The notes below the pieces were generated by a model that was not told the DNA's origin, ran no database searches, and saw only the letters and a list, made by a program, of their open reading frames with translations. A stretch of 20,024 nt of DNA, from assembly GCA_937872185.1 (NCBI GenBank), contig CALMQN010000004.1:1-20024 (forward strand), given 5' to 3'. Of the stretch, positions 1 to 9,249 are shown one piece after another. Both the position numbers and the translations under genes were made by a program. The first letter of the stretch is position 1. Every line of letters begins with the position of its first letter. Source of the stretch: an uncultured bacterium. GTDB lineage: Bacteria; Patescibacteriota; Saccharimonadia; Saccharimonadales; Saccharimonadaceae.

Positions 1-70
1 CAAGTTTTGGTGTATCCGATAAACAACGGTCAAAGTCGATCGCGAAAAATGTGTCGACGACGCTACTCAT
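1..70 (-). CDS. HAD-like hydrolase, N-terminal fragment (runs off the window)
   Basis: Only the first 23 codons are present. They read M-SSVVDTFF-AIDFDRCLSDTPKL. A hydrophobic strand followed by D-F-D and a small-residue/Asp-Thr stretch resembles motif I of the haloacid dehalogenase superfamily (consensus DxDGTLxDT), in which the first Asp is the nucleophile. The usual Gly after the second Asp is Arg here, so the family call is tentative. The ATG (68-70) overlaps the TGA stop of yvcK by four bases (ATGA), so translation is probably coupled to yvcK and the gene is the third member of the GH1-yvcK operon. The substrate cannot be guessed from this fragment. Confidence 0.5.
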   Translation of the reverse strand, partial: MSSVVDTFFAIDFDRCLSDTPKL

Positions 71-1092
71 CGTTTTGATCCATATGACTCATATAGTTCA
101 ATCAACGCTTTGGCTGTCGCATCCGAATCATGACGAATCAGTGTTCGATGTGCGCTAATTGGATCAGTTTTGTTGATATTCTTCCACAGCTTACCTGCAA
201 TCAAATCGGCACCGGCTGCAATATATGTCGCATTATTCAACAATTCACTGTCATACTCAACGCGCAACTCGCCTTCTTTGGCATATCTATGTAACAAATC
301 GTCACTCGGTTGCTCAGTATTAAACAGCACACCATCAAGGAACTGGCCTCCCGCTAAGCGTTCGATTTCATCAGCAAAATCAGTAACCATATATCCGTCA
401 GTCTGCCCAGGTTTTGTCACTAAGTTGCTGACGTATACGCAGAAGGCGTCGGTCTTCTGTAAAGCCTCACCTACGCCGGGGACAATCAACGCTGGGGCAA
501 TGCTGCCGTACAAATTGCCCGGAGCAATGATAACCATGTCGGCCTGCGAAATCGCAGCGAGTGCTTTTGGATTCGCTATTGCCGCAGGCTCTAGCCACAT
601 CTTCGGTCGCTTATTTTTGAAATCTGTGTCAGTAATAACAAATTCACCCCTTATCACTTCGTCATTGCTTCCCTGCATCGCCAGATGAACATTTGTCAGT
701 GTAATTGGCTCGACTGTTCCGACAATATTCAAAACGTCACTTGCCAGTTCCACTCCTTCGGCAAAATTTCCGGTCATTTTTTCTAGGGCGGCAAGGAACA
801 AATTCCCAAATGCATGGCCCTTCAGGCTGCCTTCTTCAAAACGATAATTAAACAAATCTCGCACACGCGGTTCGCGCGACAGAGCGACTAAACATTGTCG
901 GATATCTCCCGGCGGTAAAACGCCCAGTTCGTCCCGGAGTACGCCCGTGCTCGAACCGTCATCGGCCATATTCACCAACGCGGCAATGTCTGATGTATGT
1001 TCCTTCAGTGATGAAAGGAGCGTAAAACTGCCCGTTCCCCCACCGATCACGGCAATCTTTATATGATTTTTATCAAATGCGTCGTCCATCAT
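67..1092 (-). CDS. yvcK: YvcK/CofD-family UDP-sugar-binding gluconeogenesis factor
   Basis: 341 residues, full length for the family. Seen: N-terminal nucleotide-binding GGGTGS (17-22), MADDGSSTG (42-50), PPGDIRQ (60-66), GHAFGNL (92-98), APGNLYGSI (190-198) and NLVTKPGQT (223-231), all in the order typical of YvcK. In Firmicutes, YvcK binds UDP-GlcNAc and is needed for growth on gluconeogenic carbon and for normal cell shape; that role is known from the family, not shown here. The related enzyme CofD makes coenzyme F420, but the motif set and the lack of F420 genes favour YvcK. The usual partners rapZ and whiA are absent from this window. The gene begins 5 nt after the GH1 stop. Two ATGs stand in tandem, and AGGA lies directly before the first, so the second (1089) may be the real start. 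Confidence 0.93.
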   Translation of the reverse strand: MMDDAFDKNHIKIAVIGGGTGSFTLLSSLKEHTSDIAALVNMADDGSSTGVLRDELGVLPPGDIRQCLVALSREPRVRDLFNYRFEEGSLKGHAFGNLFLAALEKMTGNFAEGVELASDVLNIVGTVEPITLTNVHLAMQGSNDEVIRGEFVITDTDFKNKRPKMWLEPAAIANPKALAAISQADMVIIAPGNLYGSIAPALIVPGVGEALQKTDAFCVYVSNLVTKPGQTDGYMVTDFADEIERLAGGQFLDGVLFNTEQPSDDLLHRYAKEGELRVEYDSELLNNATYIAAGADLIAGKLWKNINKTDPISAHRTLIRHDSDATAKALIELYESYGSKR

Positions 1093-1097
1093 TCCTA

Positions 1098-2363
1098 CTA
1101 TAATCCACGTATGTTTTTTATAACACGGCCGAACCAGCGCGCGCTGGGGCGCAAAGACCGTTTGCCCGACGCATAATCAACCGCTGCCAGCCCAAATCGC
1201 GGCCAAATACCGTATGACCATTCAAAATTATCTAGCAAGCTCCAGTGAATATAACCCTGCAGATCAACACCATTCTCCATGGCCGCCTGCATGCCCACAA
1301 TTGTCTTGGTAATCCATTTCTGACGACTTTCATCAGTCGCATCGGCCAGCCCATTTTCGGTGATAATAATAGGCTTCTTATATTTTGCGTACAATCGCTC
1401 CAATACATACTGAATATCCCCCGGTGCAAAGCTCCACTCCAGGTCTGTGACGGGTAACTCTGGATTATGAATACGATATCCGTATATCCGCTGGGACATA
1501 TAATAATTAATGCCTAGAAAATCGGTGTGCTTAATCACCTTCTTAAGCAAATAGTCATCCTGCAAATACTGGGCGATGGCCGCACTGGTCCGGCTTAACC
1601 ACGAATCATCCCCGGCATAAAAATACACCGAGTTTTTAGCAATCGAGATTTTGTGCCGACCACCCAACTTGTGGATCGCTTTATACGCCTGGCGATGTGC
1701 ATACGCCAAGTTATTAATCACCCGCCACAGCTTAAACTTACTACGCGTTGCCGGCGGCCACATACCCATGTGATACGTCGCGAACGAATACACGTCGGGT
1801 TCATTAATGGTGATAATAAACCGCACGGTCGGACCCAATTCACTAACAACCTTTTCGGCAAAACGAATGAAATGTTTGACGTTCGATCGCTTCTCAAACC
1901 CACCTAGTTCGGAAAACCAAACAGGCATCGTAAAGTGAAACAGTGTCACAATTGGTTCAATGTTGCGACGTTTCAGCGACGCCAGCTTGTCCTTGTAATG
2001 CATCACGGCCTCTGCGTTCCACGCGCCCTGTTCCGGTTCGATCCGCGACCACTCCACGCTAAAGCGATACGCGTTCATATTCATGTGACCCAACATGTCA
2101 AAATCTTCTTCATATCGCCCATAGTGATCGACTGCCTCGCCCGACACATAACTGCTGGGATTTTTGGCTTCATGCTTTATGCGGTCCCAGCTTTGCAGAT
2201 CATCCAGTTGATATTCTGCCTGTGCAGCCAATGCCTTGGCATTCTCTAATTCCCACACGGTCCACTGATTGTGATTGCCGCCTTCAACCTGGTGTGCGGC
2301 TGTCGCCGCGCCCCACAAAAAATGCTTAGGAAATTTCAATTTTGAATTCGGCGAACTACTCAT
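1098..2363 (-). CDS. Glycoside hydrolase family 1 (beta-glucosidase-like)
   Basis: 421 residues, slightly short for GH1 (usually 440-480) but with the full (beta/alpha)8 landmarks. The N-terminal GH1 signature FPKHFLWGAATAAHQVEGG spans residues 11-29. The acid/base Glu is E188 in the TINEP motif and the nucleophile is E336 in ITENG. H143 in LFHFTMP and the C-terminal aglycone-side block LLDNFEWSYGIWPRFGL (376-392) are also present. Retaining hydrolysis of beta-linked gluco-, galacto- or related sugars is expected; the exact substrate cannot be read. There is no signal peptide, so it acts in the cytoplasm, probably on imported disaccharides or their phosphates. It is first in an operon with yvcK and the HAD-like gene. 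A TATAAT box lies 11 nt before the ATG and no good ribosome binding site is visible, so the transcript is probably nearly leaderless. Confidence 0.95.
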   Translation of the reverse strand: MSSSPNSKLKFPKHFLWGAATAAHQVEGGNHNQWTVWELENAKALAAQAEYQLDDLQSWDRIKHEAKNPSSYVSGEAVDHYGRYEEDFDMLGHMNMNAYRFSVEWSRIEPEQGAWNAEAVMHYKDKLASLKRRNIEPIVTLFHFTMPVWFSELGGFEKRSNVKHFIRFAEKVVSELGPTVRFIITINEPDVYSFATYHMGMWPPATRSKFKLWRVINNLAYAHRQAYKAIHKLGGRHKISIAKNSVYFYAGDDSWLSRTSAAIAQYLQDDYLLKKVIKHTDFLGINYYMSQRIYGYRIHNPELPVTDLEWSFAPGDIQYVLERLYAKYKKPIIITENGLADATDESRQKWITKTIVGMQAAMENGVDLQGYIHWSLLDNFEWSYGIWPRFGLAAVDYASGKRSLRPSARWFGRVIKNIRGL

Positions 2364-2374
2364 ACTCTGTATCT

Positions 2375-2380
2375 ATTATA
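2375..2380 (-). promoter_or_regulatory. -10 box for the GH1-yvcK operon
   Basis: A perfect TATAAT on the minus strand, 11 nt from the GH1 ATG at 2363. No recognisable TTGACA lies 16-18 nt upstream. If a start site 6-7 nt downstream of the box is assumed, the 5' UTR would be about 4-5 nt. Confidence 0.5.
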
Positions 2381-2393
2381 CCTTAGCGGCCTG

Positions 2394-2627
2394 TTTATGG
2401 CTGGGAGCCAAATCCTTACTTTTGCCAAAGTAACAAATGTCTTCTTTCTTTTTAATCGTAAAAAGAAACAAAAACTCCTCGACGGCTTCGCTGCGCCATG
2501 TCATCACTCCATAAAAAGTCAGTCGCCGTGGAACGACCCTAAAGGGATCGGTCCATTTTTATTTTTGATTAATTAATCAAAAATGGACGAGCCCACGACG
2601 AATTACCCTGACTTTTTTATGGAGTGC
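2394..2627. repeat. Intergenic region of stacked inverted repeats
   Basis: Most of the 333-nt gap between GH1 and atpC. Seen in order: TGGCT/AGCCA around a 3-nt loop (about 2399-2411); TTACTTT (2416-2422) with AAAGTAA (2427-2433); a perfect 10-bp stem TTTCTTTTTA (2445-2454) with TAAAAAGAAA (2459-2468) around ATCG; and a 120-bp imperfect palindrome 2506-2625. The outer arms of the palindrome are 2506-2522 and 2608-2625 (one extra T), with inner arms 2523-2531/2593-2601 (8 of 9), a small CCCT/AGGG hairpin at 2536-2545, and a perfect 10-bp stem 2551-2560/2579-2588 enclosing TTTTTGATT/AATCAAAAA. It could terminate the atp transcript, insulate GH1, or be a palindromic repeat element. No convincing protein-coding gene lies inside it. 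Confidence 0.6.
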
Positions 2628-2632
2628 TCACC

Positions 2633-2694
2633 TGGGCTGCTGCAGATGTCGGTAGGGCCGCAAGGCAGCGCCTTGTACAGTAAAGCAGGGGCCA
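2633..2694 (+). ncRNA. ffs: Possible SRP RNA (4.5S-like) domain IV hairpin, low confidence
   Basis: The plus strand folds as CTGCT (2637-2641) with AGCAG (2684-2688), TGT/ACA, GG/CC, then TAGG (2653-2656), GCC, a GCAA tetraloop (2660-2663), GGC and AGCG (2667-2670). This resembles SRP RNA domain IV, whose hallmark is AGG on the 5' side, a GNRA-capped 3-bp stem, and AGCA on the 3' side. Two pairs differ from the E. coli sequence in a compensated way. Against it: the last A of AGCA is G here, a rival 6-bp hairpin CAAGGC/GCCTTG uses 2661-2675, the outer stem is weak, and no clear promoter is seen. The segment fits exactly between the palindrome and the atpC stop. A chance resemblance remains likely. 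Confidence 0.25.
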
Positions 2695-2696
2695 AC

Positions 2697-3118
2697 CTAG
2701 AACCTTCGGTGCCGCCTCAGCTCAGCAACCTTCAATCGAACGGAGTGACGGTCGACCAATTCACGGGCTTTGGCAAGTTCAACTTGGTCGGTGGCTTTAT
2801 CGCGCATTTCGATGGCGCGGGCAAGTGCGGCCTTTGATTCGGCTTCGATAATATCGTCGCCATGATCGGCTTCGTCAACCAACACACGAACCGTTTTCTG
2901 CGATATTTCAATTACACCGCCACTAATGGCAAAGTACTCCAGGTCAGTGTCGGGATCTTCCTTTTTATATCGTACTCGAATAGCACCGGGCACCGCCAAT
3001 GTGACGAGTGGTTCGTGACCCGGGAACACACCGATCTCACCGCTACTGGTTGGAATGATCAGTTCGTATACTTCCTGATCAATCTTAATCCCCAGCAGCG
3101 TGATAAGCAGCAAGTTCA

Positions 3119-3119
<1 letters not shown>
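2697..3119 (-). CDS. atpC: F1F0 ATP synthase epsilon subunit
   Basis: 140 residues, normal length. The N-terminal beta-sandwich carries the family block ELIIPTSSGEIGVFPGHEPL (19-38) followed by the PGAIRV strand and GGVIEI. The C-terminal third is the charged helical hairpin (EAESKAALARAIEMRD onward) that in other bacteria inhibits ATP hydrolysis by inserting into the alpha/beta hexamer. It is the last gene of the operon. Its ATG shares one base with the atpD stop (TAATG), so translation is coupled. The C-terminus is unusually basic (LRRHRRF). Confidence 0.96.
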
Positions 3120-4501
<1,382 letters not shown>

Positions 4502-5371
4502 TTATTCGTTCAGCGCTTCCACGCCACCTGATATTTCTGCCAACTCTTGGGTAATGGCGCCTTGACGTGCTTTGTTCATTTCAAGCGTCAGGTCATCAAC
4601 CAAATCGTTTGCATTGTCTGTCGCGTTCTTCATCGCCACCATGCGCATCATATATTCGCTTGCGCGTGCATCCAACAGTGCCTGAAAAATCTGTGCTCCA
4701 ACCAGGCGATACGCCACACCATCAAGCACTTCTTCGGTGCTCGGTTCATACGCCACATCGTTTGCAACGCCAGGTTCATTGGCAGGTTCAAAGCCTGCCG
4801 GCAATACGCGTTGGATGCTGGGAACTTGCAGCACGGTACTCACAAACTTGGTATAGATAACGTCAACGGCATCAACCTCGCCCGAAGTAAACTTTAAGCG
4901 CGCACTGTCTAAAATTGCGTGCAGCTCACGGCCGTCAGGCCGATCAGGTAAATCCTCATACACACCCAGTACCTGGGTGTCTTTGATGCGCGCCACAAAC
5001 TGCGCCGCCTTACGGCCGATGGCAATGGTCGTATTCTTGACACCTGCATCATCATCCAACTGCAACTGCTCGGTATATACTTTCACAATATTACTGTTAT
5101 AAGCACCGGCCAGTCCTTTGTCCGATGCAATAACAATCAGCAGTCGAGTTTTTACCTCGCGTGTTGTAAACAGTGGGTGATGAGCGACCGACGTATGCCC
5201 GGATAGTGCCGTTAAAAGTTCGCGTGCCGCTAGCGCATACTGGGCAGATGCCTTTGTGGCTTCCTGCGCGCGGCGCATTTTACTGGCAGCCACTAATTGC
5301 ATCGCTTTTGTAATTTGCTTGGTATTTTTCACCGAGCGAATTCGCGATTTTAATATTTGAGTTGACGCCAT
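4502..5371 (-). CDS. atpG: F1F0 ATP synthase gamma subunit (central stalk)
   Basis: 289 residues, normal length. Both coiled-coil termini are clear: the N-terminal helix MASTQILKSRIRSVKNTKQI continuing to KAMQLVAASKMRRAQ (about 1-36), and the C-terminal helix NANDLVDDLTLEMNKARQGA ending ITQELAEISGG (about 252-283). The central Rossmann-like part includes the family strand LLIVIASDKGLAGAYNSNIV. Gamma is the rotating shaft joining the c-ring to the alpha3beta3 head. It starts 3 nt after the atpA stop. The upstream GAGGATAAG is a poor ribosome binding site at long spacing, so coupling to atpA translation is likely. Confidence 0.97.
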   Translation of the reverse strand: MASTQILKSRIRSVKNTKQITKAMQLVAASKMRRAQEATKASAQYALAARELLTALSGHTSVAHHPLFTTREVKTRLLIVIASDKGLAGAYNSNIVKVYTEQLQLDDDAGVKNTTIAIGRKAAQFVARIKDTQVLGVYEDLPDRPDGRELHAILDSARLKFTSGEVDAVDVIYTKFVSTVLQVPSIQRVLPAGFEPANEPGVANDVAYEPSTEEVLDGVAYRLVGAQIFQALLDARASEYMMRMVAMKNATDNANDLVDDLTLEMNKARQGAITQELAEISGGVEALNE

Positions 5372-5374
5372 GTA

Positions 5375-6904
<1,530 letters not shown>

Positions 6905-6912
6905 GATGTTCC

Positions 6913-7308
6913 TTATTTCTTATAATTCATTAGTGTGTTTAGGCGATGGGCGATAGTGCTGTCAAAGCTGCGGCTGGGGATATCAATTCTGATGCCACCA
7001 ATCACATCGGGATCAACCAGCTGTTTTTGGTAAATCGTCTCAGCATTGGTGTGATTGGCGATCATGTCACGAACTGCGGCCTTCGTGGTTTCAGTAAGGT
7101 CAAAGGCTGATGTGACATGCGCCAGTACGACACCACGCTCTGACAAAGCATATTCAATGTCACGAACAATCAGCTCTAACTCATTAGTGCGGCGAGTATC
7201 AATCAAATAGGCAGCCAGCTGACGAATGACATCATCGTGACGAGTGCCCGCGATTAACTGATCGGCGATATATTCGGTCACCTTGCGCCGTGATAAACGT
7301 GCAGGCAT
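6913..7308 (-). CDS. atpH: F1F0 ATP synthase delta subunit (short form)
   Basis: 131 residues, whereas delta/OSCP is usually about 175-185. The N-terminal helices that contact alpha are shortened ([29 protein letters not shown]). The C-terminal part is recognisable: [19 protein letters not shown], then [20 protein letters not shown] and a final helix, matching the family pattern GG(L/I)xxxxGxxxxDxSxxxxL. Its position between atpF and atpA is the standard one and makes the assignment secure despite the divergence. It joins the peripheral stalk b to the F1 head. The ATG shares one base with the atpF stop (TAATG). Confidence 0.9.
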   Translation of the reverse strand: MPARLSRRKVTEYIADQLIAGTRHDDVIRQLAAYLIDTRRTNELELIVRDIEYALSERGVVLAHVTSAFDLTETTKAAVRDMIANHTNAETIYQKQLVDPDVIGGIRIDIPSRSFDSTIAHRLNTLMNYKK

Positions 7309-7844
7309 TATTTGACCGCCTTCAGAGCGTCGGCAATGAGCGCCTCGTTCGATGCACCGTCAACCAGTTTACTTGTTACATTTGTGGTTGCAAGTGCGAC
7401 CAGTTCAAGCGTTTCGTTGTGAAGTGCTTTCTTGGCACCGATGACTTCTTTTTCAATGTCTGCCTTGGCATCAGCCACAATCTGATCTGCGCGTTTTTTG
7501 GCCTTTTCTTCACTTGCGGCCAGTGCCGAAGCTGATTCTAGCTTGGCTGTCGCGACAATATCGGCTGCCTCAACGCGCGCTTTCTTCAGCAGCTTCTCGA
7601 TACGTGCCTCTGCCGCCACTGCTGCGGCCTGCGCCTCAGCTGCGGCCTTTGTCCCAGCAGCGATCTTTTCTTGTCGTTCATCAACCGATTTAATCAGCCA
7701 CGGATACACAAACTTGCCCAGCAACCAGACCAGCAGCAAAAAAGCGACAATCTGAAAAATCAGCGTCATCCAGTTGATGCCGAGCGCACTAAACACGTCG
7801 CCGCTTGGGGCTTCGGTGTTGGCAAATTGTGTCAGTGTATTCAT
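7308..7844 (-). CDS. atpF: F1F0 ATP synthase b subunit (peripheral stalk)
   Basis: 178 residues. One transmembrane helix at about 24-46 (NWMTLIFQIVAFLLLVWLLG), then a long Ala/Lys/Glu-rich helix to about 150 that forms the stalk coiled coil, with a short C-terminal region that docks on delta. Only one b gene is present, so the stalk is presumably a homodimer. No good Shine-Dalgarno sequence lies near the ATG; a TAGGA overlapping the atpE stop is about 20 nt away. Confidence 0.97.
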   Translation of the reverse strand: MNTLTQFANTEAPSGDVFSALGINWMTLIFQIVAFLLLVWLLGKFVYPWLIKSVDERQEKIAAGTKAAAEAQAAAVAAEARIEKLLKKARVEAADIVATAKLESASALAASEEKAKKRADQIVADAKADIEKEVIGAKKALHNETLELVALATTNVTSKLVDGASNEALIADALKAVK

Positions 7845-7865
7845 TGCTACTTAATCGTCCAAATC

Positions 7866-8078
7866 CTACAAAAACTTCGCAATAATGGCAACAATGATAC
7901 CGATGATAGCCAAACTGTCGGCAAAGACAATGGCAGTAATCATCAATGTTCGAATGTCACTTAATTTTTCAGGGTTACGACCAAATGCGTTCAGGGCACC
8001 TGCGCCAATAAATCCAATACCCATCGCAGCACCCAGGGCAGGGAGCGCATAGGTCAATCCAAATGCTAGTTGTTCCAT
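7866..8078 (-). CDS. atpE: F1F0 ATP synthase c subunit (rotor ring)
   Basis: 70 residues, two transmembrane helices joined by the polar loop GRNPE (33-37). The ion-carrying carboxylate is Asp (D54 in FADSLAIIG), where many bacteria have Glu. A Ser follows it, as in the sodium type, but the helix-1 position that holds the sodium-ligating Gln in Ilyobacter-type rings is Ile (I21), so proton coupling is the better reading. A strong AAGGAG stands 6 nt before the ATG, the best ribosome binding site in the operon, fitting the need for many copies of c per complex. A TATAAT just after the atpB stop could give an extra transcript. Confidence 0.97.
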   Translation of the reverse strand: MEQLAFGLTYALPALGAAMGIGFIGAGALNAFGRNPEKLSDIRTLMITAIVFADSLAIIGIIVAIIAKFL

Positions 8079-8113
8079 GTTTTTCTCCTTAATTTCTCGT
8101 TTTAATTATCTTC

Positions 8114-8119
8114 ATTATA
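8114..8119 (-). promoter_or_regulatory. Possible internal -10 box before atpE
   Basis: TATAAT on the minus strand directly after the TGA of atpB and 35 nt before the atpE ATG. No -35 match at the right distance. It would allow separate expression of the high-copy c subunit, but the box may be chance in an AT-rich gap. Confidence 0.25.
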
Positions 8120-8935
8120 TCATCCGGCCAGCTTTGCCTTCTTGGGCTTAGCGAGAGAATGATCAGATGAAGATTCGGAATGGTCACCGTGGCTAACAGC
8201 CAAGGCGGTAAAAATTAGGGTGAGCACAAAGAACACGTATGCCTGGATGAATCCGATGAAGAGTTCGAAGCCCATGAAAAAGGGGAGTGCAACAGTCGCG
8301 AAATAACTCGTCAGCGCAGCAATAACAATCAGCAGCACTTCGCCGGCAAATGCGTTGCCAAACAAACGGAGCGCCAGTGCCGTACCGCGCGAAATCTCAC
8401 CGATCAGTTCAAGTGCACCCTCAAATGCGCCAATCGGGTCTCTGATCGGGTTACGAAAATACCCCTTAGCATTACCTAGTATTCCCAAGTGCTTAATAGC
8501 ATACATTTGCACCGTCACGATCGTAATGATCGCCAAACCAAGCGTGAAGTTAAGGTCTGCCGTCAAGCTGCGCAAGATCGGCACGCCGCCCACCGTAATT
8601 GTCTCAAGCCCCGGCAGCACACTCAGCCAATAACTAAACAATACAAAAAAGAAGATCGTTACTGCTAGTGGTGTGATCTTGCGTGCTAAAACACGGTCAG
8701 GAATAACGTCATCTATCGACTTCAACAGGCCTTCAAACACCCACTGAATCAGACCGACAAAACGATTGTATCTGCCTTTTTTAACTTTGCCACCAACATA
8801 AAATAAAATGGCGATGGTAATAATAAGCCCAGCAATACCAGTCAGCATCGCGTTCGTGACAGGAAAGGGGCCAATAGCAAATACTTCCTGGGCGGCAATG
8901 CTGATATGCAGATCAAGTGCCCCGAACGTGTTCAT
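8120..8935 (-). CDS. atpB: F1F0 ATP synthase a subunit (stator ion channel)
   Basis: 271 residues, an integral membrane protein with five to six hydrophobic segments (about 29-50, 86-108, 128-148, 197-217, 222-250). The essential Arg that faces the c-ring carboxylate is R190 in ISRGTALALRLFGNAFAGE (181-199). The PLRSLTADLNFTLGLA-like helix is present as ILRSLTADLNFTLGLA (120-135), and the last helix has the usual FIQAYVFFVLTLIF. A hydrophilic Ser/His/Lys tail follows. The ATG overlaps the atpI stop (ATGA). Confidence 0.97.
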   Translation of the reverse strand: MNTFGALDLHISIAAQEVFAIGPFPVTNAMLTGIAGLIITIAILFYVGGKVKKGRYNRFVGLIQWVFEGLLKSIDDVIPDRVLARKITPLAVTIFFFVLFSYWLSVLPGLETITVGGVPILRSLTADLNFTLGLAIITIVTVQMYAIKHLGILGNAKGYFRNPIRDPIGAFEGALELIGEISRGTALALRLFGNAFAGEVLLIVIAALTSYFATVALPFFMGFELFIGFIQAYVFFVLTLIFTALAVSHGDHSESSSDHSLAKPKKAKLAG

Positions 8936-9195
8936 CGACCACTCCTGACGCGTCGAATCTGCAGTGCAATCAGTAGAGCACTTGTCGCAAAGCCAGCGAT
9001 AATCATAATGATTGTCATAATTGGCGCAACACCAAATACGCCGTCAAGTCCAACACCTAAAAACGTACCGCCGATCGTCGGGACAAATGCCCTCCAGGTG
9101 GTATCAAGAACAGTCAGAAGCAATAAAATGGCCGCATTGGTCATCGATGGTGGCTGCTTCGTCGTCTGGGTGTTAGCTCGAGGCGACTGAGTCAT
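8932..9195 (-). CDS. atpI: AtpI/AtpZ-like small membrane protein
   Basis: 87 residues. After a polar N-terminus come two hydrophobic segments (about 35-56 and 60-80) with the AtpZ-like pattern Gly-rich helix, LD (50-51), then FGVAPIMTIIMIIAGF, and a basic end. AtpI/AtpZ proteins are poorly conserved, lie first in many atp operons, and have been linked to c-ring assembly and Mg2+ transport in other bacteria. The assignment rests on position and topology more than on sequence. The gene overlaps atpB by four bases. A TAAAAT box 11 nt before the ATG and no Shine-Dalgarno site suggest it heads a nearly leaderless operon mRNA. Confidence 0.7.
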   Translation of the reverse strand: MTQSPRANTQTTKQPPSMTNAAILLLLTVLDTTWRAFVPTIGGTFLGVGLDGVFGVAPIMTIIMIIAGFATSALLIALQIRRVRSGR

Positions 9196-9206
9196 ATCTA
9201 GTACTT

Positions 9207-9241
9207 ATTTTAACAGGGAACAGGGGATTTGCCTAGGCAAC
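9207..9241 (-). promoter_or_regulatory. Promoter/operator region of the atp operon
   Basis: On the minus strand a TAAAAT -10 box occupies 9207-9212, 11 nt from the atpI ATG. Immediately upstream is a tandem 7-mer, AACAGGG twice on the plus strand (9212-9225), then a perfect 12-bp palindrome TTGCCTAGGCAA (9229-9240) centred about 25 bp upstream of the -10 box, near the -35 position. No TTGACA is seen. The palindrome may be an operator; it could instead belong to the 3' end of the prepilin gene, whose stop is 9 nt away. Confidence 0.4.
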
Positions 9242-9249
9242 TATACCAC

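Noticed and set aside
170..688. 172-residue plus-strand open frame antisense to yvcK
   Set aside because: Mirror of a conserved coding gene, Ser/Pro-rich composition and no upstream signals.
2583..2837. 84-residue plus-strand open frame starting in the palindrome and running antisense to atpC
   Set aside because: Low-complexity, no promoter or ribosome binding site, half of it is antisense to a conserved gene, and the rest lies on inverted repeats.
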